Source: Eremomyces bilateralis CBS 781.70 (Eukaryota > Ascomycota > Dothideomycetes > Eremomycetales > Eremomycetaceae). Taken from it: a stretch of 64,000 nucleotides of DNA. Position numbers and translations under genes: made by a program. Location of the stretch: positions 127,897-191,896 of the forward strand of contig NW_022985098.1 of NCBI RefSeq assembly GCF_010015585.1. Reading direction: 5' to 3'. Below, piece after piece: positions 31,001-43,678 of the stretch. Under the pieces are notes generated by a model. The model had not been told where the DNA came from and did not search any database. It saw only the letters and a list, made by a program, of their open reading frames with translations. How positions within the stretch are numbered: the stretch's first letter is position 1; every line of letters starts with the position of its first letter.

Positions 31001-32439
31001 AGTTCATACCAAGTATTTGGTAATAAGAGCTGAATCAGGGCGAAAGAAAGGCAACATAGCACAGGACTTTGGGACTTAGGTTCATCCGCTACTTATTGTT
31101 ATGAGCCTTGAGTACTTATCGTACTGCTACGTTACCTAGTCTTCTACATTGATCGGGAGCGAGTTTATCGTGTCCCGTCCTGGCTGAAACAGCTACACTT
31201 ACTACTCACTAACCAAGATGTATAATTAATATTTCAGCATTATCTATAATACTTACTTTCTTCCTTGCTCATCAGTTCATCGGTTCGTCTGCCGCCTCGT
31301 CTCCCTTAGACCTTAAGTCCTTAACTTAACTAAATACCATTAGCCTCCCCACTCTCTTCCAGTCCACCCAGCCCTCGACTATCCAACAGGCGCCTCCCGC
31401 CGTCCCGCGGCACCACCTGCTGGAGTCTCGAGTCTTTGTTCTGTTCGCGCTAATCCTGGGTACTTGGGATGATTTTATCATTAATGAGGGGCAGAGGGGG
31501 AGAAAGCTGCGCGCCAGTTTCCCAGTCTCTTGATTACAGGCACACCCGATTCCAGAACCTTTTCTCTCCGACAGTCCGATCAACGGTAAGTAGCGCTTCA
31601 GTGCTTCACCCTTGGAAATTTGCTCCACCCTGGGGCTTATGCATTCCTTGCTGGTGCATAAGTAAAAAGCTCAACTTCGAAACTTTAAGAAGATCATCGT
31701 ACCACATTACAATTACTTAACTACCAGTTCACCAGTTTATCGCTTTACTACATGCGCAAACGCCAAACTGCGATCAAGGAACCCTCTAGGACACCAACTG
31801 GAAACCCTTGACCTTAAATCCTGCTTCTATTGATCTTCGTCCCCTCCGATATCCGATTGCCCGAATCATTAAGTACGGTGGCTTTGCTCCGACGACTTTG
31901 CAGGAGGCTGCCTGCACCTTGCGACGCCCGCACCCCTCGATATCCCGTCGACCTGGCTCTCTTCCCCGCCGCGGCTTGGATAATTCCCCTTGAACTACGC
32001 AGATGACCACCAGCGGTTCGCTATCGATAGCCCCTCGAGGAAGGATCGTCACTACTTTTTGTCATCATCGCAAACCGTTTGCCGCCCACCACTATCCGCC
32101 TTTCAACTTGGTCACCAGCCATTGAAGGACTCCTCTTCCTTCGTTTCGACGTGACCAAGACGCGACTTCGACTCCTCGCAACACCCGAAACTGCTAGCCG
32201 TGGACTGGATCATATTTGTCGGGATCGACACGCTTGGGCACCGCGGCGGCTCGGCACGCAGCTTGAACCTCCACTGTCTTGTCCCATCTGCGCTCACGTC
32301 TTCGCGTCAGATATTGTACAACTTGGACTCGTTGCGATTTTGTCTCGACGGAGGGCATAGTATAATCAACTACGAGGGGTTAATTCCATCATTCGCCTAG
32401 AAGCACCGTCGCGCCAGATCTGCGCCGGACTATCCCGCT
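28048..32439. other. Gene-poor 4.4 kb stretch including probable long leader of the next gene
   Basis: No frame in 28213-31300 has domain-like character or convincing splice partners, and I see no transposon ends. 28250-31300 is rather AT-rich. From about 31270 the plus strand becomes CT-rich, consistent with a promoter and a long 5' leader for the Zn2Cys6 gene. This leader would hold several short upstream open frames (for example 31808-31993 and 32079-32360). Confidence 0.45.
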
Positions 32440-35400
32440 ATGTCTGGTGAAGGGCGACCGCTGCTTCCGCACACGGCGCAGATACCAAATCTTACGACCT
32501 TTACTCCGCAACCCATTGCGCCAAGGGAACAACAAAAGAGTAAGGGATTCTGCAATCGACTACCGTGTGGCAGGTGAGAATGAGGACGAAACTGACCTGG
32601 GACAGATTACGTCTTCGTCGATGAGCATAATCGGCATAAACGCCTCAAGGGTGAATGGCCCCGTGCTTCCCGGCTCTGAACTACAAGCAATGGTATCATC
32701 ATACTGACCAAAGCAGTGATGCGTGCTTGCGAAGGCTGCCGGAGAAGAAAGATCAAATGCGATGCCGCGACGACGAATTCATGGCCATGCGCCGCGTGCA
32801 CACGGTTAAAACTCACCTGTATCCCTCCGACGGTGAGCTACGAGAACGATTCGGGACCTGGCTTGCATACATTCGACCTGAACTCTACGCATGCATATCC
32901 CCCGATGGGTTCGGTTGACACGGACAGCTTGCAACGGCCGCACCATCCGATGCGCGCAAATACCTTCCCATCCGCCGAAGTCCATACGGCCATGTACTCG
33001 TCCGCTCCGGGCGCATACGATCCCGGGCGTCTGTATTCTCAGGGTACCTATGCACCGGGGCGATACGTCGACCCTAACGACCCGTTGCAGTATTCCACGG
33101 TTCCCACAACCCAGGCGGCCGATGATCTAAAGTTCACAGGGCAAGCATTGTACACCAGCCCCACAAGTGAGAGTGGGTGGAGGTCTGATCTTGGAGACAC
33201 GGGGATTGCAGAGGCTCTCGGGCAGCTCAGGATAGACCACGATGCCATCGGTGAGTCCCACGTCGGTTCGTCGAACATCGTCCGTACTAACGCAGACAGC
33301 TCCGTACATCCTGAGCCAAAAGAAGCTAGCCGAAGCGCCCGCCATGCATGAACTGGAGATCGATATCCCAGAGCATACGGGACCTGGCATGACCGTACAC
33401 ATACCCTCAGAGATGATGCCTTCGGAGACCAAAGCACTGCATTATTTCGAGTACTTTTTTGCTCACATTCACCCGTTCGTGCCCGTCCTGAACCGAGCGT
33501 ATTTCTACCAGCAGTGGCAGGCGGATCGCTCCTCCATCTCACCGTTGCTTCTTGAAGGAATATTCGCCTGCGCATCCCTCATGCTCGGAGAGCAAGATGA
33601 AGGGAACAAATGGCTGGCCTTAGCTTCGAGTAAGTGAACCATCCCCGTGTTGACCCCTGGCTGATCGTTTAGAACACGAGGAGAATTTTCGAGACGTGCC
33701 TCGATTAAGCACGATCCAAGCAATGATCCTCCTTCTCAAAGCGAGGGAGGGTTCACCGAAACGGGGTTACTTTTACCGCTCATGGATGACGGTTGTGAAT
33801 GCCGTCGCTATGTCCAAAGACCTCGACTTGCAGGAGCATCTGGAGACGCACCAGTTGGGCAAACCGTGCGGCTCGTCGTTATACGACTGCGGCATTAAGA
33901 CGCGTGTGTGGGACACTCTGTTCGTGTTGGAGGTCATGGTCGGTGGCCCGCAAGGACGCTCCGCGCACGACTTCGGAGTCAAACCGGACACTGTTGAACT
34001 GGATCCTCCGCAGGGTATCCCGGGGTTCGACGAGCACGAGATGCAGCTGACTCGCCAATTTACCTACTTCATGCGGATCGCAGACAACATCCGTAACACG
34101 AACAAGAGCCATCTTACCCTCCGAAAGAGGCAGAAAGATTGGGCCGTGGATCCTCGTTTCACCGCTCATAACCAGGTCTTTTCGCAGTGGCTTCACGACC
34201 TTCCGCAAGACTTGCAGATCATATACCCCCAAGAGCCATCCTTGCCCTGGATTCCATCGACGTTTGTTGGCCACCTCCACTGCTACCACTACTTGAGCCT
34301 CATCATGCACCATCGTCCTCAGATTGACTGGCTGTCCGGTGTGAATGATGCCTCGTGGAAACAACATTTCATACTCTGCTACAACGCTGCCAAGACCATG
34401 TGCCGCATTTCTGAGTCTATATGGGAGGGTCATGGGCTTCCTGGACTGGTGAGCATGCTGCGAGGCATCAGCTTTACCATCTACTGCACGCTCACGTGCA
34501 TCATGCTTCATTTGGTAGGCGTCACGCCCTTGGATTGGAAGTTCCTGCTAACGACGGATAGGCCGCGATAACGAGCCCAGACGCCGAGCTCAACCACGAT
34601 GCGCGTGAATACTTCTCCCGGCATATGCGGGTTCTCGAGAAGGTCGCGCCCGCGTTCCCGATGCCAGAAATGCAGGCGCAGATCAACGGACTCCGAGAAG
34701 CGTTTTCCGCCGACGTCACGAAGCCCTTCGAGCTGAAGGCCTCGTTCCCGTTCTCCAGCCCCACGCTTCGAAGCGAGGCCAGCCCCATCGGCACCGACAA
34801 TACGTATCAGCATCAGCTTTCCGGTCAGGACCTTCCATCCATTGACCCTCCAGGTCAAGTCACCTACCATACCCATCCCATCACCCCACCGATCTCTGCC
34901 ACAGGCTCGGATACCAGGGCTGACTCTCCTGTAGTTCAGTCGCTGATGTTGATGGCACAAGGCCAGGGGCCCCCTCAATCGTCGACCGGCATGCCGGCAG
35001 TGGAGCATTGGAACCCGTCAAGAATATTTGAGTGAGTACCGGGCGGTCCCCAGATCCAAATCTGTCTACTGATGTTATCACAGCCAATGGCATGTAGCAT
35101 TCGGTACGCCTACTTCCCAGAATACCAACGACTCCTCTTCCCAAGCGTCCCCACCTCTGAGACCACCCCCCCTAGCAAACAACGCGTTCGATCAACGGTC
35201 GGTCCAAGAGCAGGCCCCTCCCAGTGTTGCGGCGGCGCCTCAACCCGCGTATAACCAAGCATACGTTCCCCAACGCGCACCAGGGCAGACACTCGCGTCC
35301 AGCCCCGTGCAACAGGCGCCATCGTACGTCACGCCGAGCATGTGGCAGGATGCGGTGGCCAGTTCGTTCAGCGGGATGAAGCGGCGCTGGGATTACGGCG

Positions 35401-35441
35401 CGCCTAATCAGGCCACTTCGGCCGCTCAACCGCATCAATGA
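32440..35441 (+). CDS. Zn2Cys6 transcription factor with fungal middle-homology domain
   Basis: Predicted exons are 32440-32539, 32717-33250, 33300-33629, 33673-34514, 34562-35031 and 35084-35441, giving 877 residues. The binuclear cluster is N-terminal (C38, C41, C48, C58, C61, C68; CX2CX6CX9CX2CX6C) with the basic RRRKIK that contacts DNA. Residues about 245-620 form the Fungal_trans region (FEYFFAHIHPFVPVLNRAYF, then SWMTVVNAVAMSKDLDLQEH, and CYHYLSLIMHHRPQIDW). The C-terminal 240 residues are Ser/Pro/Gln-rich. The first exon is the weakest call: its GTAAGG donor joins in phase to an acceptor two bases before ATG-CGT-GCT-TGC, through a 177-bp intron that is long for this window. Translation could instead begin at the ATG at 32719. 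The target genes are unknown. Confidence 0.87.
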
Positions 35442-36078
35442 GACATAGGAACTTCATAGCGCCTTGTTCGTTACGGATTATGTTACTATGGCATTTGGGT
35501 CGCCTCAAGTGCCTGGTTAGCCAGACAATGTACCTGGCATTCACTGAAAATTCCGAGACATCTCTAGGCGAAGGCCTCACTTGAGGAAAGGATAGCCTTC
35601 CATAGGCGAAGGCCCGACATCCACGAGCTTGGATTTAATGGATATTTATTTGGGATTGGGATTTCATGGACAGTTTTGCAATTAATCAGGTCGCGTTCTA
35701 TACGGTTTATAAACGACGGTTATGGAATGCTCGACTGTACAAAATGACGAGAAAATCCTGGGGCGATTTATGACGGTTGGGAAGGGCTTGGATACTTCAG
35801 AGCAATTTGCAGACGTGCGTGTGTCAGCGCATGCCTGCGAGCCTGCAAATGTACATTTAAACAGCGGCTAGATATTTTAGGTGATATCGGAATCAATTCC
35901 GTGCCTGGACACGGTACACTGTATTTTTCACAGTAGACAGGCCAAAATCTGCGATCCGGTTGGAATAGTAGAAACCGTGATATATGGACGGTCCGGAGCG
36001 AGAATGGACCGGAGTATCTCATCTAGAAATGCGGATGCATGCCAATTACTGGTATATAATATTAATCAAATGATTTGT
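35442..36078. other. Convergent intergenic region
   Basis: 637 bp between convergent genes. AT-rich, with no coding exon. A short direct repeat (AGGCGAAGGCC) lies near 35568 and 35603. Confidence 0.5.
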
Positions 36079-39000
36079 TTACAAGGCACAGATTGGACAC
36101 TTGATGACGTCGTCATCACCACTAGTCCCTCTTTCGGCAGCGCGTGCCTCCTTTAAACAATCCCCGTGGAAAATATGCCGGCACGCAAATACTATCAGCG
36201 GCCCCAACTCGCGCGATACTTGTTTGCCGCCCGTATCGATGTCCTCCTCCCCCTCCTCCTCCTCATCCGCGCCGTCGTCGTTAACCCGCCCTTTCCCCCT
36301 TTCTTCAGCGCCCCCCGCACGCTCCCTCCACATCTCCCGCCTAGAATCCTCCAACCGTTTCGTCCGCCGCTCCCACGACTCCCACACCTGCCCCCCGACG
36401 CCCGGGCCCCACACGCGGCGTCGGCACTGCTCGCAGGTCTGCCCCTTGGGTCTCCAGCCGCGCTGACGCAGGTCGTGCGCCCGTGCCACGTGCGAGAAGA
36501 GGTTCTTCGCGAGGAAGTCGGACGCGAGGGCCATGATGGCGGATTCGAAGGCGTAGGCGGTGAAGATTTCGGAGAGGAGGTCGCGGAGGTCGATGAGGGT
36601 CGCGGAGGTGGTGGTGCTCGCGAGGCGCGTGAGGAACTCGCGGAAGATTCGGAGGAAGATGGGAGGGGACTCGCTTGGGGTAGCCGTCAGCGGGGCGGGC
36701 GGGGGAAGAGCGCCGTCCGTCGATTTCGATTCGTCCTGGTGGATGCGTGGTTTGGGCCTTCGTTTCTCCGCCGGACGGCTGACGGCGGTGGCGGAAAGGA
36801 GGGCCGTGAAGGTATATTGGATCATGCTCCGCAGAGAGCCGATGATACGAAGCGGATCGGGGGAGGATTGGTCCAGATCTGTTTGTGATACGGAGCTCGC
36901 TGAAGAAACGCCACGGAGGATTCCCACCAAGGAAGTGATGAGGTCCACCCACATTGACTCCATGGGAGAGAGAGAGTTGGGCCCGGTCCTTGGCGTTTGT
37001 TCAACCCCGTGTATTTCGCTTGACAGCTTCTTGGTGGTGCGTGACCCTCCCTGGCAAAGCCAAATCCCGAGTTTATAAAACTTGTCGATGGCAGATAGGA
37101 GATCATCGGCGGTTTCCTCGGCATTTGGCCCGTCTGGGTTATCGGCGGCGGCACGCATGAGGCTGGCGAGGGCAACTTCCAATGTGCGCAGGTGATTGAT
37201 GAGACGCGCCATAGCATCCAGGACCAGACCGTCCCGTGCAAGAAGGAGAACGGCAGCGTCAATAGCCCCGGACTCTTCCATGGCAGGGATCAACACCTTG
37301 AGTTGCAAATCGCCCGAGGGCAGGCTGCTGATATAGTCCGCCACATGCTGCGGATCGAAAGAGCACATCAATTGGATATACTGCTCCTGATACTTCGTCC
37401 ACGGTCCCATCTGGAGCGTCTCATTGTCCTCCATTGCAGCTTCGGATTCGAAAAGCGCCCGCATGAAAACGAAGCGGTTGTGGGAACCATCATGAAGCGC
37501 GGAAATAAAACCGTCGATCGTGGCCGGCGTGCACTGCTGCAACGTTTCTGCCGTTTGAGCATTATCAATGTGCATCAAATCCTGAGCGTGTTGAACGATG
37601 ACATTCTCCACCTCCCGGGTCTGCTTGGGGGCGAGCCCGGTTCGTTTCGCGAACAGGGACCTGATGCAGAGGAAAACGGATTGCTTATCGTCAGGATCTT
37701 CGAAATAAGCCTCGAGAAGCTGTGCGTGCTGCTTGGTGCCGCGATAGATAGATTTCAAGACACGGTAAAAGCCAGCATCGCGCAGCAACGGGATCAACCA
37801 CTCGGTGTCTGCGGGGTGGTACTGCGACAAAAGGTACTCCACGCTGAGTTGACAATCTGATGCCAGTTCCTCGGAGGGGAATCGACACAAGCGCTCGAGG
37901 ACCTGGTGCAGGGTTGGGGCCGGCAGGAGCAAAAACTGAGGGAACTTCGACATGCTTCTGGCAATGAACATGTCCAAATAGATGAGTTCGTCGGCGCCGA
38001 ATTCGACCGACGACATGACGTCGAGCAGGATGCTCACGATGGTCTGTCTTGTCGGCGCTGTCGACGACTTGTGCTTCGTGCCGTTCATGACCGCGCCGTC
38101 CGCTGCCTGGCCAGCGTTATTCAAAAACGCATCCTCAAATGCTTCGTTCATGACGCTCATAAAACTGGGCGCATCGAAATGAAGGATCCGCCGGAGATAG
38201 GGGTATGGCGCGATATCGTTTTCGGATACAGGGAATCGCACGAGGGTTTGAGAACCAGGAGGCCACTCGACGAGTTTGGACGAAAATATAAATCGATAGA
38301 GCTCGGATTTGGCCTCCCATGCGATGGAATCGTCCATGTCCGCACCGCTGGGATAGACGCGCCCGGTGAGCGCGAACGCTAAGTACGGAAACATTCGGGT
38401 TCCCGGACCAGCGCCTCCATCCTCGTCAGGAATACTTGGGTCAGGACGTTCGTCGATCGTCGATAGCATCTCGATAAGCGGCGTCACAAAATCGCCGAGC
38501 GCCTGGTTCCAAACATATGCCAGAGCGTCGTAGAGCTGAAACTTTTTGCACAGCGCAGTGGTCAGGTTGATGTCCATGTTCTCGGTATCAAGCTGGCAGA
38601 TGATCTCCTCAAGTTTGACGGCGCGATCGTGGGAGGCGTAGAGCGTGATGAGCTTCTGTAGGACCGTCGGCGGTACGGTCGTGATCCGCCTTTCGAGCAC
38701 GTGCGGTTCCAAGACATCGAAGAACAACCATTCCAACGCCGTGTCTTCGAAGAAATCAAAAACGTCATCGAATAGAAATGCCGTTTCTCCGATGCTTAAA
38801 CAGGCGGTGAAACTGGTGGCCGTGAGCTCCCTCATCCTCTCCACCGCATCTTCGTCAGGTTCGGAGTCTTCGAAGCGCTTGAACGAGTACCTGAACGACG
38901 CAGAGATGAGTTCCAGCAGCCGATCTCGGACGATCCCATGACGGGCATCGTCATCCTCGGGCAGGCCAACCGTCAATCGGTCTGCATCGCCGTTATAATA

Positions 39001-40925
39001 CGACGTGGCAAGTTCGATAGCTCCGATGTAATCGCCGTGTTCCATCAGCGCTAGAAGTCGGTCGGCCCAGTTGGAAAGGGTTCCGAAGGAAATGTCGTCG
39101 ACCCCAAGGAGGAAGAGTCGGCCTTTGTATACGCGGAAGCTCATGTAGAATGCGTCTGCAACGACGCCGTGCATCGATGTATCGGAGCCATCAAGGTCTT
39201 CTACCACAGGTCGCAGCTGACGAGAAAACAGGTCCTGGTGGAAGATGTGCTTATATATCATGTCCGAGGAGTCCGTTACTCGAAGCTCATTGTCTTCTAG
39301 GATTAGAAGTCTTTGGCTGATCGTCAATGCCGCAAGGACCGAACGACTGAGCCATTGGACGCAAACGATGGCTTCATCGCACTTCCACCGACTTCGCGGG
39401 CGGAAACTCACATCTGCCGGCTTGTCGGCATCGCCGTGCTCGACTGCCTCCACGTCTAGGACGGTGACAATGTTTGACCATACAAATGCTAACTTCGTCG
39501 TGGAGACATCATTTTTGGTGCCGAGTGTGGTTCGCTTGAGCCTGACTGCCGGAAACCAGGCAAGACAGCCGCTCAGGGCACTATGCGGAGGCAGGTCTTT
39601 TGGCCGGGCGGCTTTGAACTGGGTTTCTGCGATGGGTGTCGTCGACACGATCACGAGCAGATACGGGGTGAGCAGCGCGGTTAGGCCAAGACCATCGGTC
39701 GGTTGCTCGACGTTCCCGAGAGGGAGTGGGGAGAATGCCAGGACAGAGCTTGGTTTCCTTGCGCGTTCTGTCGACGGGTCCCCGGCAGGATACCGTCCAA
39801 GGATACGCGTCGTTTTCACCGTCCTACCCACGGCACCGAGTCCACGTGTGGCAAGGTGAGAGAAAGCCATTCCCCCATTGTCGGCCGAGACAAGGGCAGT
39901 GTGTCGTGTGCCCAGGAAGCCGACATGAATGACAGAGGCATCTGCAACATGGCCGTCGCCTCGTCGCTCGGCAATCCTAGATCTTTCCAGGGGAGGGATA
40001 TGAAGAAAGGGTTTCCCCGGTCGCGATAGCTCCCATGTGAATATGTGGCCGCTCGCATGGCCTCCTGCAACGGTCGAGTGATCCGCAGAGATAGCCAAGG
40101 ACGTGACAGGCCCGCACTCGATCGCTTTGGTTCCCAAGCCAATGGTTGACAGCAAACTCTGCTGGTAGTCAAACACCAATATCAATCCTTTGGAAGTGCC
40201 AATGGCTATCGAAGCCGCAACAGCGAGGCACGTTGGCCTCCCATAATTCCGCTTTCCCGTCTCGGAGAACACTTGTCCGGACAATCGTTTAAGTTTGGTC
40301 CATCGAACCACATCCCAAGGGTTCTGCGGCGTTTCGGACTCATCTGCAGGTAATAGCTGACCCGCAAGTGACGACTGCCGCGAATGGGTGGAAAAGAAAG
40401 CGGGCGAAAGGTTTCGAGGGGTCTGGAGAGGTGAGGGAGACAAGCGGCTAGTGAAGCGACGGTCGAAGGGTTGGAAATACCCGGCCCTCGTGCGGCCTAC
40501 CGAGAGTCTACTGCTGCTGGCTGGGGAGGAAAGGACGGACGCCTGTTCGTACTATGTTAGTGGAGGCAGGGTATTCCATGAACGGAATAGCCTACATGTC
40601 TAGATGGTGTGGCATCCACTGCGGAGGATGATTCCGCGAGGCTCTGCGGTCGGTCTCCTTCAGAAGGTAGTTGTGCGTCATTGTGGTCTCGCTGCCGCAC
40701 TGAGTCGACATCGCTGCCGAAAGGAGAAAGGGGTTCGGATGTAGGGGGAGGTACATTATCGTACTCGTCTTGGTCGAGGGGGGAGGACGTAGGGTCCACG
40801 TCGATGAATTGCTCCAGATCTCCTTCTATGGCGACTTCGGATATCGAACGATGGGGATCGGACAATGGCTCGGAGTTCTCGCTAACATCGGCGCTCTCGT
40901 CCGTCGCTCCCGGCGTCGAGTTCAT
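36079..40925 (-). CDS. vps8: Vps8, CORVET tethering complex subunit
   Basis: Predicted exons are 40925-40596 and 40542-36079, joined by a 53-bp intron (GTAGGC...ACAG), giving 1597 residues. CORVET-specific Vps8 binds Rab5/Vps21 on early endosomes and tethers them for fusion. The first 180 residues are acidic and disordered, ending in the conserved FDRRFTSRLSPSP and SPAFFSTHSRQSS. A WD40 beta-propeller follows (IAIGTSKGLILVFDYQQ, VTSLAISADHSTVAGGHASGHIFTWEL), then an alpha-solenoid with LAFALTGRVYP. A C-terminal RING-H2 completes it: C1480, C1483, C1564, H1566, H1569, C1572, C1592, C1595. About 80 charged residues are inserted between the first and second cysteine pairs. The start at 40925 is the first ATG after an in-frame stop; a further upstream exon cannot be excluded. 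Confidence 0.93.
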
Positions 40926-41502
40926 GAGGATCTCTCGATCGGCATCGCTGGGGGACGCCGTCGGTGGTTTCACGGCAATAGAAGTAACCCGATGCTTGTG
41001 TTTTCCACCTGAATCATATCATAGACGTTCGCGTTCTGTGGAAACGGCAGATCGACCATCGAGCGGCTGTATACGGGAAGACAGGCTGGTATCGCAGGAT
41101 CACTGGCTTAACACAATACTTGATATTGGTGAGGCGAGGCAGATATCACTGGCGCGGAGGACAGGACGGAGCGATTCGTTTGACAGAACATACAATGCTC
41201 CAGCTCAATAATAGCATTGGAAATTGGAAATCCACAAAACCGACGGATCTATTGCAAGTATACGAACCACTACCGTCGTAATAGTCCGAGATGGATGTTG
41301 TGAATAAGCTAATTATTGGACTGGTGGTTGGCTATCAACGTAATGAATGTGCGTACTGTGTAGTGCACGTGCTTCCGGCGTGGCCTTGAACTTGCCCGCG
41401 CTTCGGAGCGATTCCATCATCCCCAACATTATTAATACCTAATACCCAACACACATTGACTTCTTCCTCCTGTCCGTCATAAGAGACAACCAGACTCAAA
41501 TC
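40926..41502. promoter_or_regulatory. Divergent promoter region, vps8 and cia2
   Basis: 577 bp between two divergent ATGs, so both promoters must lie here. A CACGTG lies at 41367-41372. No other coding signal. Confidence 0.5.
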
Positions 41503-42160
41503 ATGGACGACAATAAAGATAACGCCAACCCCGTCATCCTCAATGCATCGGATCTGCCCACCCGCCATGGGGAATCGCTGTTGAAGAAGGCCGACGACCC
41601 CATCGGCATCTATCTTGGAGGCCTATTGTCCGCCACCCAACCGATTGACGATCCATTCGATGAAGCCCTCAGTGCTTCGGAGTCGGAAAGCGACCGCGAT
41701 TTCGACGAGGAGATTGACGCGCAGGAAATCTATGGTGCGTTCGCGCAAAGCCATATCCATTCCGTAAATCGCCACTGACATGGTGCTTTTAGATCTCATT
41801 GCTCCCATATCCGACCCGGAACACCCTCTCTCGCTCGGATCGTTGGCCGTCGTCAATCTTCCGGACATCCACATCTCGCGCCCGTCCTCCGCTCGATCCC
41901 GCATCAGCACCGTGGTTATCGATATCACCCCGACCATCACCCACTGCAGTCTTGCCACCGTGATCGGCTTGGGCGTCCGGGTTCGCTTGGAACAGGCGCT
42001 GCCGCCGCGATTCAGAATCGATGTTCGGATCAAGGAAGGGACGCACAGCACCGGCGACGCGGTGACAAAGCAGCTCGGAGATAAAGAGAGAGTCGCGGCG
42101 GCTTTGGAGAATAACACCCTGAGGGGCGTCATCCGAAGGATGCTCTCGACATGCGAATAG
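41503..42160 (+). CDS. cia2: Cia2/MIP18-family cytosolic Fe-S cluster targeting factor
   Basis: Predicted exons are 41503-41734 and 41793-42160 (58-bp intron, GTGCGT...TTTTAG), giving 199 residues. The C-terminal MIP18/DUF59 domain is clear: EIYDLIAPISDPEHPLSLGS, VVNLPDIHI, the reactive Cys129 in TPTITHCSLATVIGLGVRV, and FRIDVRIKEGTHSTGDAVTKQ. With Cia1 and Met18 this protein forms the CIA targeting complex, which hands Fe4S4 clusters to nuclear and cytosolic apoproteins such as DNA polymerases and helicases. The N-terminal 70 residues are acidic and poorly conserved. Residue length and domain order match FAM96B-type Cia2. The gene is divergent from vps8. Confidence 0.95.
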
Positions 42161-43678
42161 ACCCATAGAGATGCTTCGACTGATCGAGGAGATACTTGGT
42201 TATTACGTAACGCGACCTACCATAACGAGAGCCTGATCATGGCCGCGAAAATGCCGTGGGCGATCGAGGCCCCTCATGTTGCCCCACGGGCTCGAACGTC
42301 GAAACCTCTACCCTCGGAGCCAATGATACAGGGCTGGATCAAATCAGTATCCTGCTCTGAGCAGCGCTTATCTACGACACTGGAGGGCCGCAATGCGTTC
42401 TTCATACCCGTTGATTTCTCAACTGCGGTGGAGGATAGCCTCCTTGTGCAAACGGTTCCACGAAAACCGCGGAAATCACTTCAAGACCGGACGAAACTGT
42501 GTTTGACCATTCGTCAAGATTGAAATATTCGATGAACCGGTCCTTCATCGAGTCGTCGGGATATCCGGATGTGCGTAGGCATTTGAAGCACCTGCAACTG
42601 TACATGGCAACAAACAGTTGAGCATTCTCTGAATGGACTCGATCAAGCTAAACAATACCCCATACTATATGACACGAAACGTTTGCCGGGTTCAACTGAA
42701 AGCTTGTCATAAGAGTCGCCGCATTGAAACGCGAACATTGCCCGCCGTACCGCGTAGATGTAAATACCTACCTAGTCTAGAATCAATCGTAGATGCCCTA
42801 AGCTACTTTGGTTTCTGGACTTGGACAATTCCATGTATCTCACTCAGATTCAGGGCAATCGAGTACATTCGCCTAGCAAGAAAACCAATCGCTTCGTTCC
42901 TAGGTGGTTGACAGGATCGTTTCGGGAAATTCGGTCCGCTCGGGTTGTGGAGAGACTGATATTCAGTTCCATCCAGCACACAGTAACTCACAAGGTTAAT
43001 AGACAATAAAAGATTATAAAGGTTATCCTCGATCTCTCCAAAGAAATACGGGGGGAAGTTTCAACCAACATCAACGATACCAGTATCCGAATTCCCTCCT
43101 TTAATCACGGGGAAAAGCGACTCTTCTTTGGCGCCCAAGTTTGGTCGGGGAATTAAGTATCATAAAATTCATGATTCGTTTCTCATTTCTCATTTCAGGA
43201 GGGTTAGGTCATGTCGATCGGGGCCAGACCATCCAGACCTTCCACGTGAAGTTTAAAGCACTCCACCCACCTCACCTAGCAAGAAATTAGTAACTCGAAC
43301 AATAGACTTATGGAGTAGGCATAAACGGCTTTTCAATTTTAAAAAGGGCGAGCTGACGAGATTCGGTATCTTAGTCGATGGTTTCAGGTCTTGAAATACG
43401 GTGATCGGCAGCTTAGGCGGCGGTTCAACTCACTCCAATTCGATTAGCGCCTGGGGTGGAGGCGTGGCCGCGCCGGCGATCCACGATGGGAGATCGGACG
43501 TTCCAGAATCTGGGTTAGGGTCGCGTTTCGCATCCCAGCCTCTCGCGAGAGGTCGATGTGGTGTTGTTCGTATTCTCGGTCATTTTAGAGGAAATATAAA
43601 GGTATCACGGCGCCAGATCTGCAGTGTCACTCGAAATCCAGTGCACGTCATTTTATACAGACTACAGAGACTTTCAGT
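42161..43678. other. Intergenic 1.5 kb upstream of the lysozyme gene
   Basis: No convincing exon, repeat or RNA gene. Short frames at 42239-42523 and 43401-43700 lack domain character; the latter overlaps the lysozyme start in another frame. Confidence 0.5.
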
